Shown here piece after piece: positions 37,766 to 46,128 of a stretch of 60,583 nucleotides of DNA; the stretch's first letter is position 1, and every line of letters starts with the position of its first letter. The stretch comes from a virus, in IMG/VR virus record IMGVR_UViG_3300028872_000001, positions 1 to 60,583 of that record. The stretch is one strand, 5' to 3'. The notes beneath the pieces are model-generated. The model did not search any database, was not told the DNA's origin, and saw nothing but the letters and a program-made list of their open reading frames with translations. The translations under genes and the position numbers were made by a program.

Positions 37766-38373
37766 GCAGACTGGTCGATCTCTCCGGTAGGCGTTTCGGC
37801 ATGTTGGAGGTTCTGGAGCGGGGCCCGGACATGCCTCGTGCCGACCACGGCGGTCGCACTCAGTGGTATTGCGTGTGCGACTGTGGTGCCCTGTGCTTGG
37901 TGGAGGGTTGCAACCTGAAATCCGGGAACAGTGAGTCGTGCGGTTGCACCCACGGTGAAAAACACGGAATGGGGCACCTACCAGAGTACAGAGTTTGGTG
38001 TGGCATGTGGAAACGCTGCAGCAACTTGAAGAGCAAGTCCTACCGTAACTACGGCGGGAGAGGGTTGGAGGTCTCCGAGAAGTGGTCAACATTCAGCCGG
38101 TTTTACCAGGACATGGGGCCACGACCGACGCCTTGGCACACCTTGGAGCGGGAGAGGAACTCTGAAGGCTACGGGCCTGGCAATTGCGTGTGGGCCACGA
38201 GAAAAACCCAAGGTAACAACCGGAGAGGTAACTTGCGGATTACTGCATTCGGGGTCACAAAAACATTGGCTCAGTGGGCAGAGAGCACCAAGCTGAAAAG
38301 TAGCACCATTCGGTACAGAATCGTGGTATCTGGGTGGACCCCAGAAGAAGCACTAAGCAGACCGGTGCAATGA
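37762..38373 (+). CDS. HNH-like homing endonuclease family protein with CDCG/SCGC zinc finger (203 aa)
   Basis: N-terminal DLSGRRFGMLEVLERGPDMP, then WYCVCDCGALCLV and NSESCGCTHG (a Cys4 finger), is the typical N-terminus of a mobile phage protein family. The later MGPRPTPWHTLERERNSEGY with GPGNCVWATRKTQGNNRR carries the HNH-like metal site, and the C-terminal domain (LAQWAESTKLKSSTIRYRIV) looks DNA-binding. Inserted in phase between coupled genes (ATGA on both sides). Its codon use and AT content look a little different from its neighbours, consistent with mobility. Confidence 0.78.
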   Translation: MSRLVDLSGRRFGMLEVLERGPDMPRADHGGRTQWYCVCDCGALCLVEGCNLKSGNSESCGCTHGEKHGMGHLPEYRVWCGMWKRCSNLKSKSYRNYGGRGLEVSEKWSTFSRFYQDMGPRPTPWHTLERERNSEGYGPGNCVWATRKTQGNNRRGNLRITAFGVTKTLAQWAESTKLKSSTIRYRIVVSGWTPEEALSRPVQ

Positions 38374-39782
38374 CGTTACGCCATCTCACCCCTCGCCCCT
38401 TCCAGCCGCTGATGTGGAACCACATCGTGGAGCACCACCGCAGCATGCTGTTGGTGCCCATGGGTATGGGAAAGACAAGCTCGGTGCTGATGGCCATCTC
38501 CATCCTGCTGATGTCCGGGTCGGCCCGCAAGGTGTTGGTGCTGGCCCCGCTGCGCGTGGCCCAGAGCACGTGGCCGGACGAGGTGAAGAAGTGGGCCGAG
38601 TTCTCACACCTGCGTGTGTCGACCATCGTTGGCACTCCAGTCGAACGCCTGGCGGCCTTGAAGGTGAAGGCTGACATCTACACTACCAACTACGACAACC
38701 TGGTCTGGTTGATCGAGACGGTGGGTGACAAGTGGTTCTGGGACATGGTAGTGGCAGACGAGTGCACGCGCACAAAAAACTTCCGTACGAAGCAGGGCGG
38801 CAAGCGCGCGCAGGCGCTGAGCAAAGTTGCCCACAAGCACGTGAAGCGCTGGGTTGGGTTGACAGGGACTGTGGTACCCAACGGTGTCAAAGACCTGTGG
38901 GGCCAGATGTGGTTCATCGACCAGGGCGCCAGGCTGGGCAGCACCTACACGGCGTTCATGAACCGGTGGTTCGGGTTCCGGAATGCGAAGGACGCCGCGA
39001 ACAACTCCGGCAAGGCGTACGTCGAGAGGATCCCCTTCCCGCACGCGCAGAAGGAGATCGAGGTGCTGGTCAAGGACGTGTGCCTCACGCTCGACGTGAA
39101 GGACTGGTTCGACGTGAAGGATCCGGTTGTAAACACTCTTTACGTGGACCTGCCGCCGAAGCAGCGCAAGCACTACCAGGAGATGGAGCGCGAGCTGTAC
39201 ACGGTGCTGGAGAACAACGAGATCGAGGCGTTCGGCGCTGCTGCGAAGACGATCAAATGTCTTCAATTCGCGAGCGGAGCCGCATACATTAACGGGTCGA
39301 ACGACGAGTGGGTGGAGATGCACGATGAAAAACTGCAAGCGCTCGAAAGCATCATTGAGGAGGCGGCCGGCGCGTCGGTACTGGTTGCGTACCACTTCAA
39401 GTCTGACCTTGCGCGTATACAGCGGCGCTTCCCGCAAGCCCGGGTCCTCGACAAGAAACCACAAACAATACTTGATTGGAACGAGGGGCGGATCGGACTC
39501 CTCCTTGCTCACCCGGCTTCTGCGGGCCACGGCCTCAACTTGCAAGACGGGGGCAACATCCTGGTCTTCTTCTCGCACTGGTGGTCACTGGAAGAGAGGC
39601 AGCAGATCGTCGAGCGGATCGGCCCGGTCCGTCAGCTTCAGGCCGGACATGATCGACCGGTCTTTATCCATCAGATCGTTGCTCGTAATACCGTGGACGA
39701 GGATGTGATCGCACGCATTTCAACCAAGCAGGATGTCCAAGACGTTCTGCTGCAAGCACTGAAGAGGAGATTGGAATCATGA
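38370..39782 (+). CDS. SNF2-type SF2 helicase / translocase (470 aa)
   Basis: RecA domain 1: Walker A LVPMGMGKTSSVL (about residues 28-40), LVLAPLRVAQSTWPDEVKKW (motif Ia region), and Walker B as VVADECTRTKNF (about 128-139), with DECT in place of DEAH as in many phage SNF2 proteins. LTGTVVPNGV is motif III. Domain 2: VLVAYHFKSDLARIQRRF, HGLNLQDGGN and QQIVERIGPVRQLQAGHDRP (motifs IV-VI with the arginine finger). ATG at 38370 by ATGA coupling. Probable role in replication fork or recombination. Confidence 0.88.
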   Translation: MTLRHLTPRPFQPLMWNHIVEHHRSMLLVPMGMGKTSSVLMAISILLMSGSARKVLVLAPLRVAQSTWPDEVKKWAEFSHLRVSTIVGTPVERLAALKVKADIYTTNYDNLVWLIETVGDKWFWDMVVADECTRTKNFRTKQGGKRAQALSKVAHKHVKRWVGLTGTVVPNGVKDLWGQMWFIDQGARLGSTYTAFMNRWFGFRNAKDAANNSGKAYVERIPFPHAQKEIEVLVKDVCLTLDVKDWFDVKDPVVNTLYVDLPPKQRKHYQEMERELYTVLENNEIEAFGAAAKTIKCLQFASGAAYINGSNDEWVEMHDEKLQALESIIEEAAGASVLVAYHFKSDLARIQRRFPQARVLDKKPQTILDWNEGRIGLLLAHPASAGHGLNLQDGGNILVFFSHWWSLEERQQIVERIGPVRQLQAGHDRPVFIHQIVARNTVDEDVIARISTKQDVQDVLLQALKRRLES

Positions 39783-40339
39783 AGTTGATCTACAGCCCGG
39801 TGACCGGTGTCCGGCACGTTGACGTTTCACTGACGGCGGAGGAGTACCGGGAGCTGTGCCCGACCGAGTCGTGGGCCTTCAACCCTTTGACGGGGAAGCG
39901 TCGTGCCACGTACGACGTGGTGCACGACCCCCAAGGGCTGATGATCGTGGCTGGTGAGGAGTTGAAGGCAGCCGCGGGGGTGCTGGACAAGCAGCCGGTA
40001 CCGACCGAAGGTCGGATGCTCTACGACCCGGAGACCAACACCGTCATCGGGGTGCCCACCGACACCCTCACCGACACCCTCACCGACACCCTCACCGAAC
40101 GCGGCAAGCGCTACGGCAAGTTCACCGACCACGCTCAGATATCTCAGGACCTGGAAGACGTGATGCGGGCCTGCCCGAAGTGGTCGGCGCTGGCAGCCGA
40201 CCAGAAGGAGGCGTTGAAGATGGTCGTCCACAAGATCGCCAGGATCCTGAATGGCGACCCGAACTACGACGACTCGTGGGTGGACATCTCGGGCTATACC
40301 AAGCTGGTGGCCGACAGGCTGCAAGGAGTGTCACGGTGA
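39779..40339 (+). CDS. DUF6378-domain protein with TDTL repeats (186 aa)
   Basis: The C-terminal GKRYGKFTDHAQISQDLEDV and ADQKEALKMVVHKIARILNG, then DPNYDDSWVDISGYTKLV, is the DUF6378 family, common in phages and of unknown role. The middle contains three perfect 12-bp repeats (GACACCCTCACC, 40061-40096) encoding DTLTDTLTDTLT. The N-terminal half is beta-rich. ATGA coupling on the upstream side and GTGA on the downstream side. Confidence 0.8.
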   Translation: MKLIYSPVTGVRHVDVSLTAEEYRELCPTESWAFNPLTGKRRATYDVVHDPQGLMIVAGEELKAAAGVLDKQPVPTEGRMLYDPETNTVIGVPTDTLTDTLTDTLTERGKRYGKFTDHAQISQDLEDVMRACPKWSALAADQKEALKMVVHKIARILNGDPNYDDSWVDISGYTKLVADRLQGVSR

Positions 40340-40890
40340 GAGAACTTGCGCAACACATCCTCACCAACGCCAATGCGTTCGAGTGGTCCCTGCAAGGCAT
40401 GGGCTTGCTCCGACTTCACCTGCCAAACCACTGCCGGCTGCATGTCTGGGACTCGCGGTTCCGCAAGCCGGGCGTCAGCATGATCCACGACCACCTGCAG
40501 TGGGGCCTGCACTCGACCATCCTTGCCGGGGTGATGACGAACCGCCGCTACGTCGAAGACGCGAACGGCACGGAGGTCATGCACATGACTATCAAGCCGG
40601 GGTACGGGTACTTCAAGAAGTCGGAACCCGCGGGTATTCGGCTGCGAGCCCTCCCTGCTGAGTTCTACCGCCCTGGAGAGACCTACTCGCAAGAGCCGAA
40701 CGAGATCCACGAGACCGACGCCGACGACGGCACCGTCACGTTCATGCGCAAGTCGCCCACCACCGACGAGTCGGCCCGGGTGTTCTGGCCCCTTGGCCAG
40801 GAGTGGGGCAGCGCCGAACCGCGGATCGCGACCGCGGGTGAGGTGACCGCGATCACCGAGCACGCGCTGAAGCGGTGGTTCGGGGTATGA
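40336..40890 (+). CDS. Cupin-like (cysteine-dioxygenase-type) protein (184 aa)
   Basis: GTG overlapping the upstream stop. The beta-barrel pattern has the metal-binding block SMIHDHLQWGLHSTILAGVM (His-x-His) and a second conserved part around YSQEPNEIHETDADDGTVTF (Glu and His). Small cupins of this layout include thiol dioxygenases and sugar or small-molecule isomerases. It opens the sugar-chemistry block, so it may work on a sugar nucleotide, which is an inference. Confidence 0.68.
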   Translation: MRELAQHILTNANAFEWSLQGMGLLRLHLPNHCRLHVWDSRFRKPGVSMIHDHLQWGLHSTILAGVMTNRRYVEDANGTEVMHMTIKPGYGYFKKSEPAGIRLRALPAEFYRPGETYSQEPNEIHETDADDGTVTFMRKSPTTDESARVFWPLGQEWGSAEPRIATAGEVTAITEHALKRWFGV

Positions 40891-41489
40891 GCAAGCTGCT
40901 CGACTGGTCCGGCAAGACCTGCGTCATCCTGGCCAGTGGCCCAGGTCTCACCGAGGAGCAGGTCGAGCACGTCGGCGGCAGTACCGGCCCTTTGAGGTCG
41001 ATTGCCGTCAACTCCACCTTCAAGCCCGCGCCCTGGGCCGACGTAGCGTACGCAGGCGACATGCAGTGGTGGAAGAAGTACCACAAGGAGGTCCCCGCGC
41101 CGATGCAGCGCTGGACCTGCGACCACCAGGCTGAGCACCACTACAAGATCAACCGCGTGAAGGGTGTCAACCGGCCCGGCCTGGGCCTGAACGTGCTGCA
41201 CACGGGCGGGAACAGCGGGTACCAGGCGATCAATCTCGCGTTCCTGTTCGGCTGCCGGCGGATCCTGCTTCTGGGCTTCACCATGCGGGTGATCGACGGC
41301 CGCAAGCACTGGCATCCAGACCACCCGGCACCCCTCACTCAGGTGGTGCTTCCAGATGAGTGGCGCCACAAGTTCACGAAGATGGCGGATGATCTCAAGG
41401 CTCACGGCTGCACGGTTGTGAACTGCGATCCCTTGAGCGCGCTGACCTGTTTCCCGATGAGCACAATCGAAGAGGAGTTGAGGACATGA
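40887..41489 (+). CDS. MptE/DUF115-like (GT-fold) protein (200 aa)
   Basis: ATGA-coupled start. The N-terminus GKTCVILASGPGLTEEQVEH, then AVNSTFKPAPWADVAYAGDM with QWWKKYH, and the later HTGGNSGYQAINLAFLFGCR with ILLLGFTM, form the Rossmann-like pattern of DUF115 and related phage glycosyltransferase-like proteins. It may bind a nucleotide sugar. Chemistry not determined. First clear member of the glycan block. Confidence 0.72.
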   Translation: MSKLLDWSGKTCVILASGPGLTEEQVEHVGGSTGPLRSIAVNSTFKPAPWADVAYAGDMQWWKKYHKEVPAPMQRWTCDHQAEHHYKINRVKGVNRPGLGLNVLHTGGNSGYQAINLAFLFGCRRILLLGFTMRVIDGRKHWHPDHPAPLTQVVLPDEWRHKFTKMADDLKAHGCTVVNCDPLSALTCFPMSTIEEELRT

Positions 41490-41887
41490 ACAGTATCCCG
41501 ATACCTGAAGGCATGCCGGGTTTGATCTCGGCAACGTTGGTCGGCAGCCGCGTGACGTGCAGTCCGCCACCCGCCGACACCGACCTGGACGTGCTGGTAC
41601 TGGTAGGCGAGGACCAGTGGGACGAAGCTCAAGCGTTCCTGGTGGCGAACGGCTACGGACACGACGGTTCGGACATCAGCGACAAACTCGGCTTCGTGTC
41701 CGACTCGTGCTTCAAGTCCTACTCGCTCGGCGAGGTGAACATCATCGTCACACACGACGGGGATTTCCACGATCGGTTCTTGGCTGCGTCGTCGGTCGCC
41801 AAACGGTTGAACCTGCTGCAGAAAGCTGACCGTGTAGCGCTGTTCCAGGCTGTGCTCTACGGCAACTCTTGCGTGGACTTCTCGTGA
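41486..41887 (+). CDS. Nucleotidyltransferase-fold protein (133 aa)
   Basis: The pattern LVGSRVTCSPPPADTDLDVL is the hG[GS]...DxD signature of the pol-beta-like nucleotidyltransferase superfamily (Gly-Ser and two Asp for metal). The C-terminal helix KRLNLLQKADRVALFQAVLY fits the fold. Phage relatives are common beside sugar and modification genes. Possible roles: nucleotidyl transfer to a sugar, protein or RNA. Confidence 0.78.
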   Translation: MNSIPIPEGMPGLISATLVGSRVTCSPPPADTDLDVLVLVGEDQWDEAQAFLVANGYGHDGSDISDKLGFVSDSCFKSYSLGEVNIIVTHDGDFHDRFLAASSVAKRLNLLQKADRVALFQAVLYGNSCVDFS

Positions 41888-42204
41888 GCAGCACTGAAGC
41901 CTATGTCGTGGACGGCGGTGAAGAACGCCGTCTGCGCAACCCCAACGAAGGTCCGGACGGCGAGATGGTACCGACAGGCGTGCAGCGGCGGGCTGGGCTC
42001 ACCGGCGTGCTCCACCTGCTGGACCAGATCGCCCGGCGCGACGAGAGCCGTGACTTCCGAGTCGCGGCACGCGCTCAGGCGAACGTCGTCCGCGGGCTCC
42101 TGGGCCTGGAGACCAAGGACTACGGTGGTGAGGTCCAGGCCTCGCCTTCGCAACTGAAGATCGGCAACGTCACCGACGTGCTGGTGATCGAGAACAAGCC
42201 ATGA
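41884..42204 (+). CDS. Hypothetical protein (106 aa)
   Basis: GTG overlapping the previous stop. Contains LTGVLHLLDQIARRDESRDF and FRVAARAQANVVRGLLGLET, mostly helical. No family recognised. Coupled to the next gene by ATGA. Confidence 0.6.
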   Translation: MSSTEAYVVDGGEERRLRNPNEGPDGEMVPTGVQRRAGLTGVLHLLDQIARRDESRDFRVAARAQANVVRGLLGLETKDYGGEVQASPSQLKIGNVTDVLVIENKP

Positions 42205-42995
42205 GCCGTATTGCCGTCGTCAAGGTTCGCAAAGAGCCGCACTACCGCCGCCAGGCCATCGAGTCGGGCCTCCTGCGCTGCGGGTTCGCGCTCGCGGCCA
42301 GCATCAAGGCCCCGCAACTCCACAAGGACGACTGGCTGGTGCTCTGGAACCGCAAAGCTGGCGTCGAGGAGGCGGAGGCCGAGGACTGGGAGCGCCGGGG
42401 CGGCAGCGTCATCGTCATGGAGAATGGCTACTTAGCTAAGGTAGACAAGACCATGTACGCGATCAGCGTGGGCCAGCACAACGGCGCGGGCTGGTTCCCG
42501 GTGGGCGACGAGGACCGATTCACGAAGCTCGGGTTCGAGATCAAGCCGTGGCGCGAGGGTGGTGAGTACGTGCTGGTGTGCGCACAGCGCGGCATCGGCT
42601 CGAAGCTCATGGCCAGCCCGCCAGGGTGGGATCGCAAGATGGCCGAAAGCCTCAAGAAGATCATTCTGCTTCCGGTCAAGGTGAGGTCTCACCCTGGCAA
42701 TTTCGTCGCCAAGGTGCCGCTGGTGACCGACTTGGCGAAGGCTGAATCGTGCGTCATCTGGTCCAGCGGCTCAGGGGTCAGGGCTCTGGTGGAGGGCGTG
42801 CCGGTGAACTACAGCGCGCCTCACTGGGTCTGCGAGCAGGCAGCAATCTCGTGGAGAGCGCGTCACGGTGGTGGGGTTCCGGTTTGCGACCTGTACCGTA
42901 AAGAGGCCCTCCACCGCATGAGCCACGGGCAGTGGCACGTAGACGAAATCACAACCGGCGAACCCTTCGCCAGAATCTTGGAAGGACTGAAATGA
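42201..42995 (+). CDS. Capsule-synthesis-like (KpsC/S-type) glycosyltransferase-like protein A (264 aa)
   Basis: The N-terminal half resembles a Rossmann-like domain (SRIAVVKVRKEPHYRRQAIE, DDWLVLWNRKAG, GGSVIVMENGYLAKV). The segment SCVIWSSGSGVRALVEGVPV has the S-x-x-G-x-x-A-L-x-x-G-x-P motif of the GT-B capsule enzymes KpsC/KpsS (Kdo transferases). It shares FEIKPWR and LVCAQRG with the protein at 43150, so the two are paralogues. Substrate unknown. Confidence 0.65.
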   Translation: MSRIAVVKVRKEPHYRRQAIESGLLRCGFALAASIKAPQLHKDDWLVLWNRKAGVEEAEAEDWERRGGSVIVMENGYLAKVDKTMYAISVGQHNGAGWFPVGDEDRFTKLGFEIKPWREGGEYVLVCAQRGIGSKLMASPPGWDRKMAESLKKIILLPVKVRSHPGNFVAKVPLVTDLAKAESCVIWSSGSGVRALVEGVPVNYSAPHWVCEQAAISWRARHGGGVPVCDLYRKEALHRMSHGQWHVDEITTGEPFARILEGLK

Positions 42996-43153
42996 GCGAC
43001 GAGGAAATGAAGCGTGACGCGGCCCGCTGGCGCTGGCTGCGCGAGCAGTCGAAGCAGGTGGCGCCTGTGGCGGCCGTGGTGTGGCAGACGCCACCCTTCG
43101 ACGCCACCGACCTGGACACCGCGGCGGATCGCTACGTGGAGCATGACGAATGA
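42992..43153 (+). CDS. Small hypothetical protein (53 aa)
   Basis: ATGA-coupled on both sides, placed between the two KpsC/S-like genes. The N-terminus SDEEMKRDAARWRWLREQSK, with DTAADRYVEHDE at the end, is a common phage small-protein pattern of unknown function. Confidence 0.62.
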   Translation: MSDEEMKRDAARWRWLREQSKQVAPVAAVVWQTPPFDATDLDTAADRYVEHDE

Positions 43154-43884
43154 CCCCCTACCCCACCCTTGGCAAGCCGAAAGCCAAAGTCCTCCTCGAC
43201 GCCTTCATGGAGGGCTGCGGCGATCTGAAGGAGAACGCCGCGGTCTTCTACGGCGTCAACGAGACCAACATCGAGCACTGGCGCGAGGTGCGCCGGTTCC
43301 GGCGGCCGTACTACTCGATCGACAACTCGTACTTCGACCAGACCCGCGGCTTCAAGGAGCCGCACGCGCAGTTCCGGATCACGAGGAACAGGTTCCAAGT
43401 GCCCGCGGTGGACCTCAAGTCTGACGGCTTTCGGTTCGCGGCGTTGGGCATCAAGCTGCAGCCGTGGCGGCACCCGACCGCCACCAGCCACACGCTGGTG
43501 TGTCCGCAGTCGGACGCGTTCATGCGTGACATCGCCCAGTACCCGGGCGACTGGGCGAAGGACACGATGCAGAGCCTGGCCCACGCCTCGCCGGTGGTGT
43601 TCCGCGCGTGGGGCCGCGACAAGCTGAAAGCTGCAAGCACCCTGCCGCACGACCTGGAGAACGCGCACCTGCTCGTGACCCACAGCTCCGCCGCCGCGGT
43701 TACGGCGCTCATCCACGGGGTGCCGGTTCAGGTGTCGAGCATGTCGGCGCTGTGGGGTTGCAATTTTGACGTTGGCAACGACAATTGCCCGGTCCGGCTC
43801 AACGTCATGGGTGTGCTGGCGGACAACCAATTTTCACTTTTGGAAATCAAACAGGGGGTGGCGTGGAAATGGCTAAGCAAGTGA
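43150..43884 (+). CDS. Capsule-synthesis-like (KpsC/S-type) glycosyltransferase-like protein B (244 aa)
   Basis: The sequence has PYYSIDNSYFDQTRGFKEPH and ALGIKLQPWRHPTATSHTLV (with VCPQSD). The segment HLLVTHSSAAAVTALIHGVP, then VQVSS, is the same late GT-B nucleotide-binding motif seen in protein A. It is a distant paralogue of 42201-42995. ATGA coupling with the small gene. Probably acts on the same sugar or lipid pathway, but substrate and product are not predictable. Confidence 0.65.
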   Translation: MTPYPTLGKPKAKVLLDAFMEGCGDLKENAAVFYGVNETNIEHWREVRRFRRPYYSIDNSYFDQTRGFKEPHAQFRITRNRFQVPAVDLKSDGFRFAALGIKLQPWRHPTATSHTLVCPQSDAFMRDIAQYPGDWAKDTMQSLAHASPVVFRAWGRDKLKAASTLPHDLENAHLLVTHSSAAAVTALIHGVPVQVSSMSALWGCNFDVGNDNCPVRLNVMGVLADNQFSLLEIKQGVAWKWLSK

Positions 43885-44426
43885 AAAGCGGATGGTTCAC
43901 AACTCCCGGTCGCCCCGGCGACCGCACGCTCCAGGACCAGATGAAGGGCTTGGACCACGTGTTCGAGTTCGTCCACGGCAAGACCGTGCTCGACATCGGT
44001 TGTGCTGAGGGCATGCTCACGGCCGAGATGGCTCACCGCGGCGCGGTGGCGGTGCACGGCGTCGAGGTGGTCAAGGCCCACGTCGAGACCGGCCGCAGGG
44101 TGCACGCAGACCTGGCGGCCTGCTTCGAGGTCGGCGACGCCAACGTGTGGGTTCCGAAGCGCAAGTACCACGTCGTGCTGCTGCTGGCGGTGCTCCACAA
44201 GCTGAAGAACCCCACCGAGGCGTGCGCCCGGTTCGCGGACGCAGCCATCGACATGGTGGTCATTCGCCTGCCGCCCGAGCACGCACCCACGATCATCGAC
44301 TCGCGCAGCGGTAACAACCCCCACCACATCGACCGAGTGATGGAGGTTCGGGGCTGGCGGTTGGAGCGGGTGACGCGTGGGCACTTCATCGAGTGGTGCG
44401 GGACGTACGTGAGGAGTGGCGCGTGA
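43869..44426 (+). CDS. SAM-dependent methyltransferase (185 aa)
   Basis: The class I fold shows the SAM-binding motif VLDIGCAEGMLTAEMA, then AVHGVEVVKAHVE (acidic residue for the ribose) and VVLLLAVLHKLKNP (motif IV region). I chose the ATG at 43869, 16 nt before the preceding stop. It is followed by a coupled small gene. Likely a sugar or protein methyltransferase by position; a small-molecule target is equally possible. Confidence 0.82.
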   Translation: MAKQVKSGWFTTPGRPGDRTLQDQMKGLDHVFEFVHGKTVLDIGCAEGMLTAEMAHRGAVAVHGVEVVKAHVETGRRVHADLAACFEVGDANVWVPKRKYHVVLLLAVLHKLKNPTEACARFADAAIDMVVIRLPPEHAPTIIDSRSGNNPHHIDRVMEVRGWRLERVTRGHFIEWCGTYVRSGA

Positions 44427-44644
44427 AGATGGAAGTCAAGCACTACGATGCTGAGGCCCGGAAGTTCCTCGCGAATCTGAAGACCCACAAGGAGGACCCC
44501 GATCGGCGGGAGGTGGTCGGTCAGATCACGGTGGAGTCCCGCGGACGGCAGTTCGTCAGGAACATCCGGGACGGGGATGTCCTGGACATCGAAGCTGTAC
44601 AACGAGAGGTTCAGACCCTCCACACCAAGAGGCGCAAGCTGTGA
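44423..44644 (+). CDS. Small hypothetical protein (73 aa)
   Basis: GTG overlapping the methyltransferase stop. Charged and mixed alpha/beta (YDAEARKFLANLKTHKEDPD, VGQITVESRGRQFVRNIRDG). Stop overlaps the GTG of the next methyltransferase. No family recognised. Confidence 0.6.
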   Translation: MKMEVKHYDAEARKFLANLKTHKEDPDRREVVGQITVESRGRQFVRNIRDGDVLDIEAVQREVQTLHTKRRKL

Positions 44645-45165
44645 CCGACCTGACCCCGCTGTACCGTGACATGGCCGCAGGCGGCCAGTCGTTCTTCGGC
44701 CTCTCGATTCTTCAGCACGAGAAGACGATCCGCAAGCTGGTCCGCAAAACCGGCGCCAAGACGATCCTCGACTACGGCTGCGGTCGCGGGGACGCCTGGG
44801 GCGCTGGTGGTAACCTGCACCGCGACATCGGCGTCAAGCGCAAGGACGTGACGCTGTACGACCCGGCGTTCAAGGGCAACGCCCGGGTGCTGCCCGAGGG
44901 CCGCAAGTTCGACGGCGTGCTCTGTAGTGACGTGCTGGAGCACGTGCCTCGCGAGGACGTGGACGCGCTGATCGACAGGCTGTTCGGGCACGCCAAGCTG
45001 TTCGTCTGGGCCAGCGTCTGCTGCCGGCCGGCCAAGAAGTGCTTTCCGGACGGCACCAACCTGCACGTCACCATCGAGCCGTACGAGTGGTGGCTCAAGA
45101 AGTTCCACGGCATGAACGCAACGCGGGTTGCGCCTCTCGACTTCTGCTTGACGGAGACACCATGA
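44641..45165 (+). CDS. SAM-dependent methyltransferase, second copy type (174 aa)
   Basis: TILDYGCGRGDAWGAGG is the motif I glycine loop; DVTLYDPAFKG follows as motif II and FDGVLCSDVLEHVP is motif IV, typical of small phage methyltransferases. GTG start coupled to the upstream gene. Clearly distinct from the gene at 43869. Possible targets: sugar, nucleoside or host protein. Confidence 0.8.
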   Translation: MTDLTPLYRDMAAGGQSFFGLSILQHEKTIRKLVRKTGAKTILDYGCGRGDAWGAGGNLHRDIGVKRKDVTLYDPAFKGNARVLPEGRKFDGVLCSDVLEHVPREDVDALIDRLFGHAKLFVWASVCCRPAKKCFPDGTNLHVTIEPYEWWLKKFHGMNATRVAPLDFCLTETP

Positions 45166-45392
45166 CCGATGCTGACATTCACCGGCTTACCCAGATGCCG
45201 GACAAGGAACTCATCCAGTACCTGAAGACCCTCCCGGGAGCCTTGACCGTAGAAGTGGCAAGGAGCCTTCTCGTGCGCCTGGACCGCCTGCACGCGGCGG
45301 TTGATGACGTGGCGGATGACGTGGGGCGGTACACACGAGGTGATCCGCAACACCCGCTCCGAGCCGCGATGGTGTTCCATGGGTCTCGGTGA
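45162..45392 (+). CDS. Small hypothetical protein (76 aa)
   Basis: ATGA overlap upstream. Helical (HRLTQMPDKELIQYLKTLPG, ARSLLVRLDRLHAAVDDVAD). It overlaps the following glycosyltransferase gene by 14 nt. No family recognised. Confidence 0.58.
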   Translation: MTDADIHRLTQMPDKELIQYLKTLPGALTVEVARSLLVRLDRLHAAVDDVADDVGRYTRGDPQHPLRAAMVFHGSR

Positions 45393-46128
45393 TTTTTTGA
45401 TGGCATCCGGCCGAGCCCGGAAGCTGTACCAGGAGAACAAGCTCCCGGTGCTCATCCTTGGCCGGAACGGGACTCGCGCCTGGTCCGACCTCTGGGATGG
45501 TTTGCCATACATCGCCCGCCGGCCTGCGGGCCGCCGGTACCAGACCATCGTGGACGGCTCGGGCGTGCGCCCCTACATCGCGGCCAAGACCGCGGAGCGG
45601 TGGACGTGGAAGCCGTACGGCCCCACGCCGGCCCAGATCGTGTTCACGCCTGCCGAGCTGGCGTTCGCGGAGCTGTACCGCGGGATGGTGATGGTCGAAC
45701 CGAACGTGAAGGCCATCGGGCACACGAACAAGGCCTGGAGTTGGGGTCGGTGGCAGGAGGTGGTGCGCGCGATGCCGGAAACGCGGTTCGTGCAGTGCAT
45801 CTCGAACGGTCTCCAGCCGACCTTGCACGGCGTGTCGTGGGTGGTGTCGCCGTCCTTCCGCCACGCCTGCGCCGTGCTCTCGGTCTGCAAGGCGTTCGTC
45901 GGTACTGAGGGCGGCCTCATGCACGCGGCTGCGGCCGTGGGCACACCGGCCGTGGTATTGTTCAGCGAGTTCATCAGCCCGGACATCACCGGCTACACCG
46001 CGCACCGCAACATCCGGCATGCCGGGCCAGCGTGCGGCATGCGCACCGACTGCCCCGGCTGCCGGACGTCCATGGAAGCCATCTCGGTTGACGAGGTGGT
46101 TCGCAACTTGAAGGAGATCCTGGAATGA
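45379..46128 (+). CDS. GT9-like (heptosyltransferase/ADP-heptose type) glycosyltransferase (249 aa)
   Basis: GT-B fold. The N-terminal loop MGLGDFLMASGRARKLYQEN is the family's first glycine loop, and FVGTEGGLMHAAAAVGTPAV, then VLFSEFISPDITGY, is the conserved donor-binding region of GT9 (the G-x-G-G-x-x-H-x-A motif). CGMRTDCPGC at the end is a Cys-rich tail. The ATG at 45379 lacks a good ribosome site. The frame is open upstream, so a GTG at 45340 or an ATG near 45304 may be the true start. Confidence 0.75.
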   Translation: MGLGDFLMASGRARKLYQENKLPVLILGRNGTRAWSDLWDGLPYIARRPAGRRYQTIVDGSGVRPYIAAKTAERWTWKPYGPTPAQIVFTPAELAFAELYRGMVMVEPNVKAIGHTNKAWSWGRWQEVVRAMPETRFVQCISNGLQPTLHGVSWVVSPSFRHACAVLSVCKAFVGTEGGLMHAAAAVGTPAVVLFSEFISPDITGYTAHRNIRHAGPACGMRTDCPGCRTSMEAISVDEVVRNLKEILE

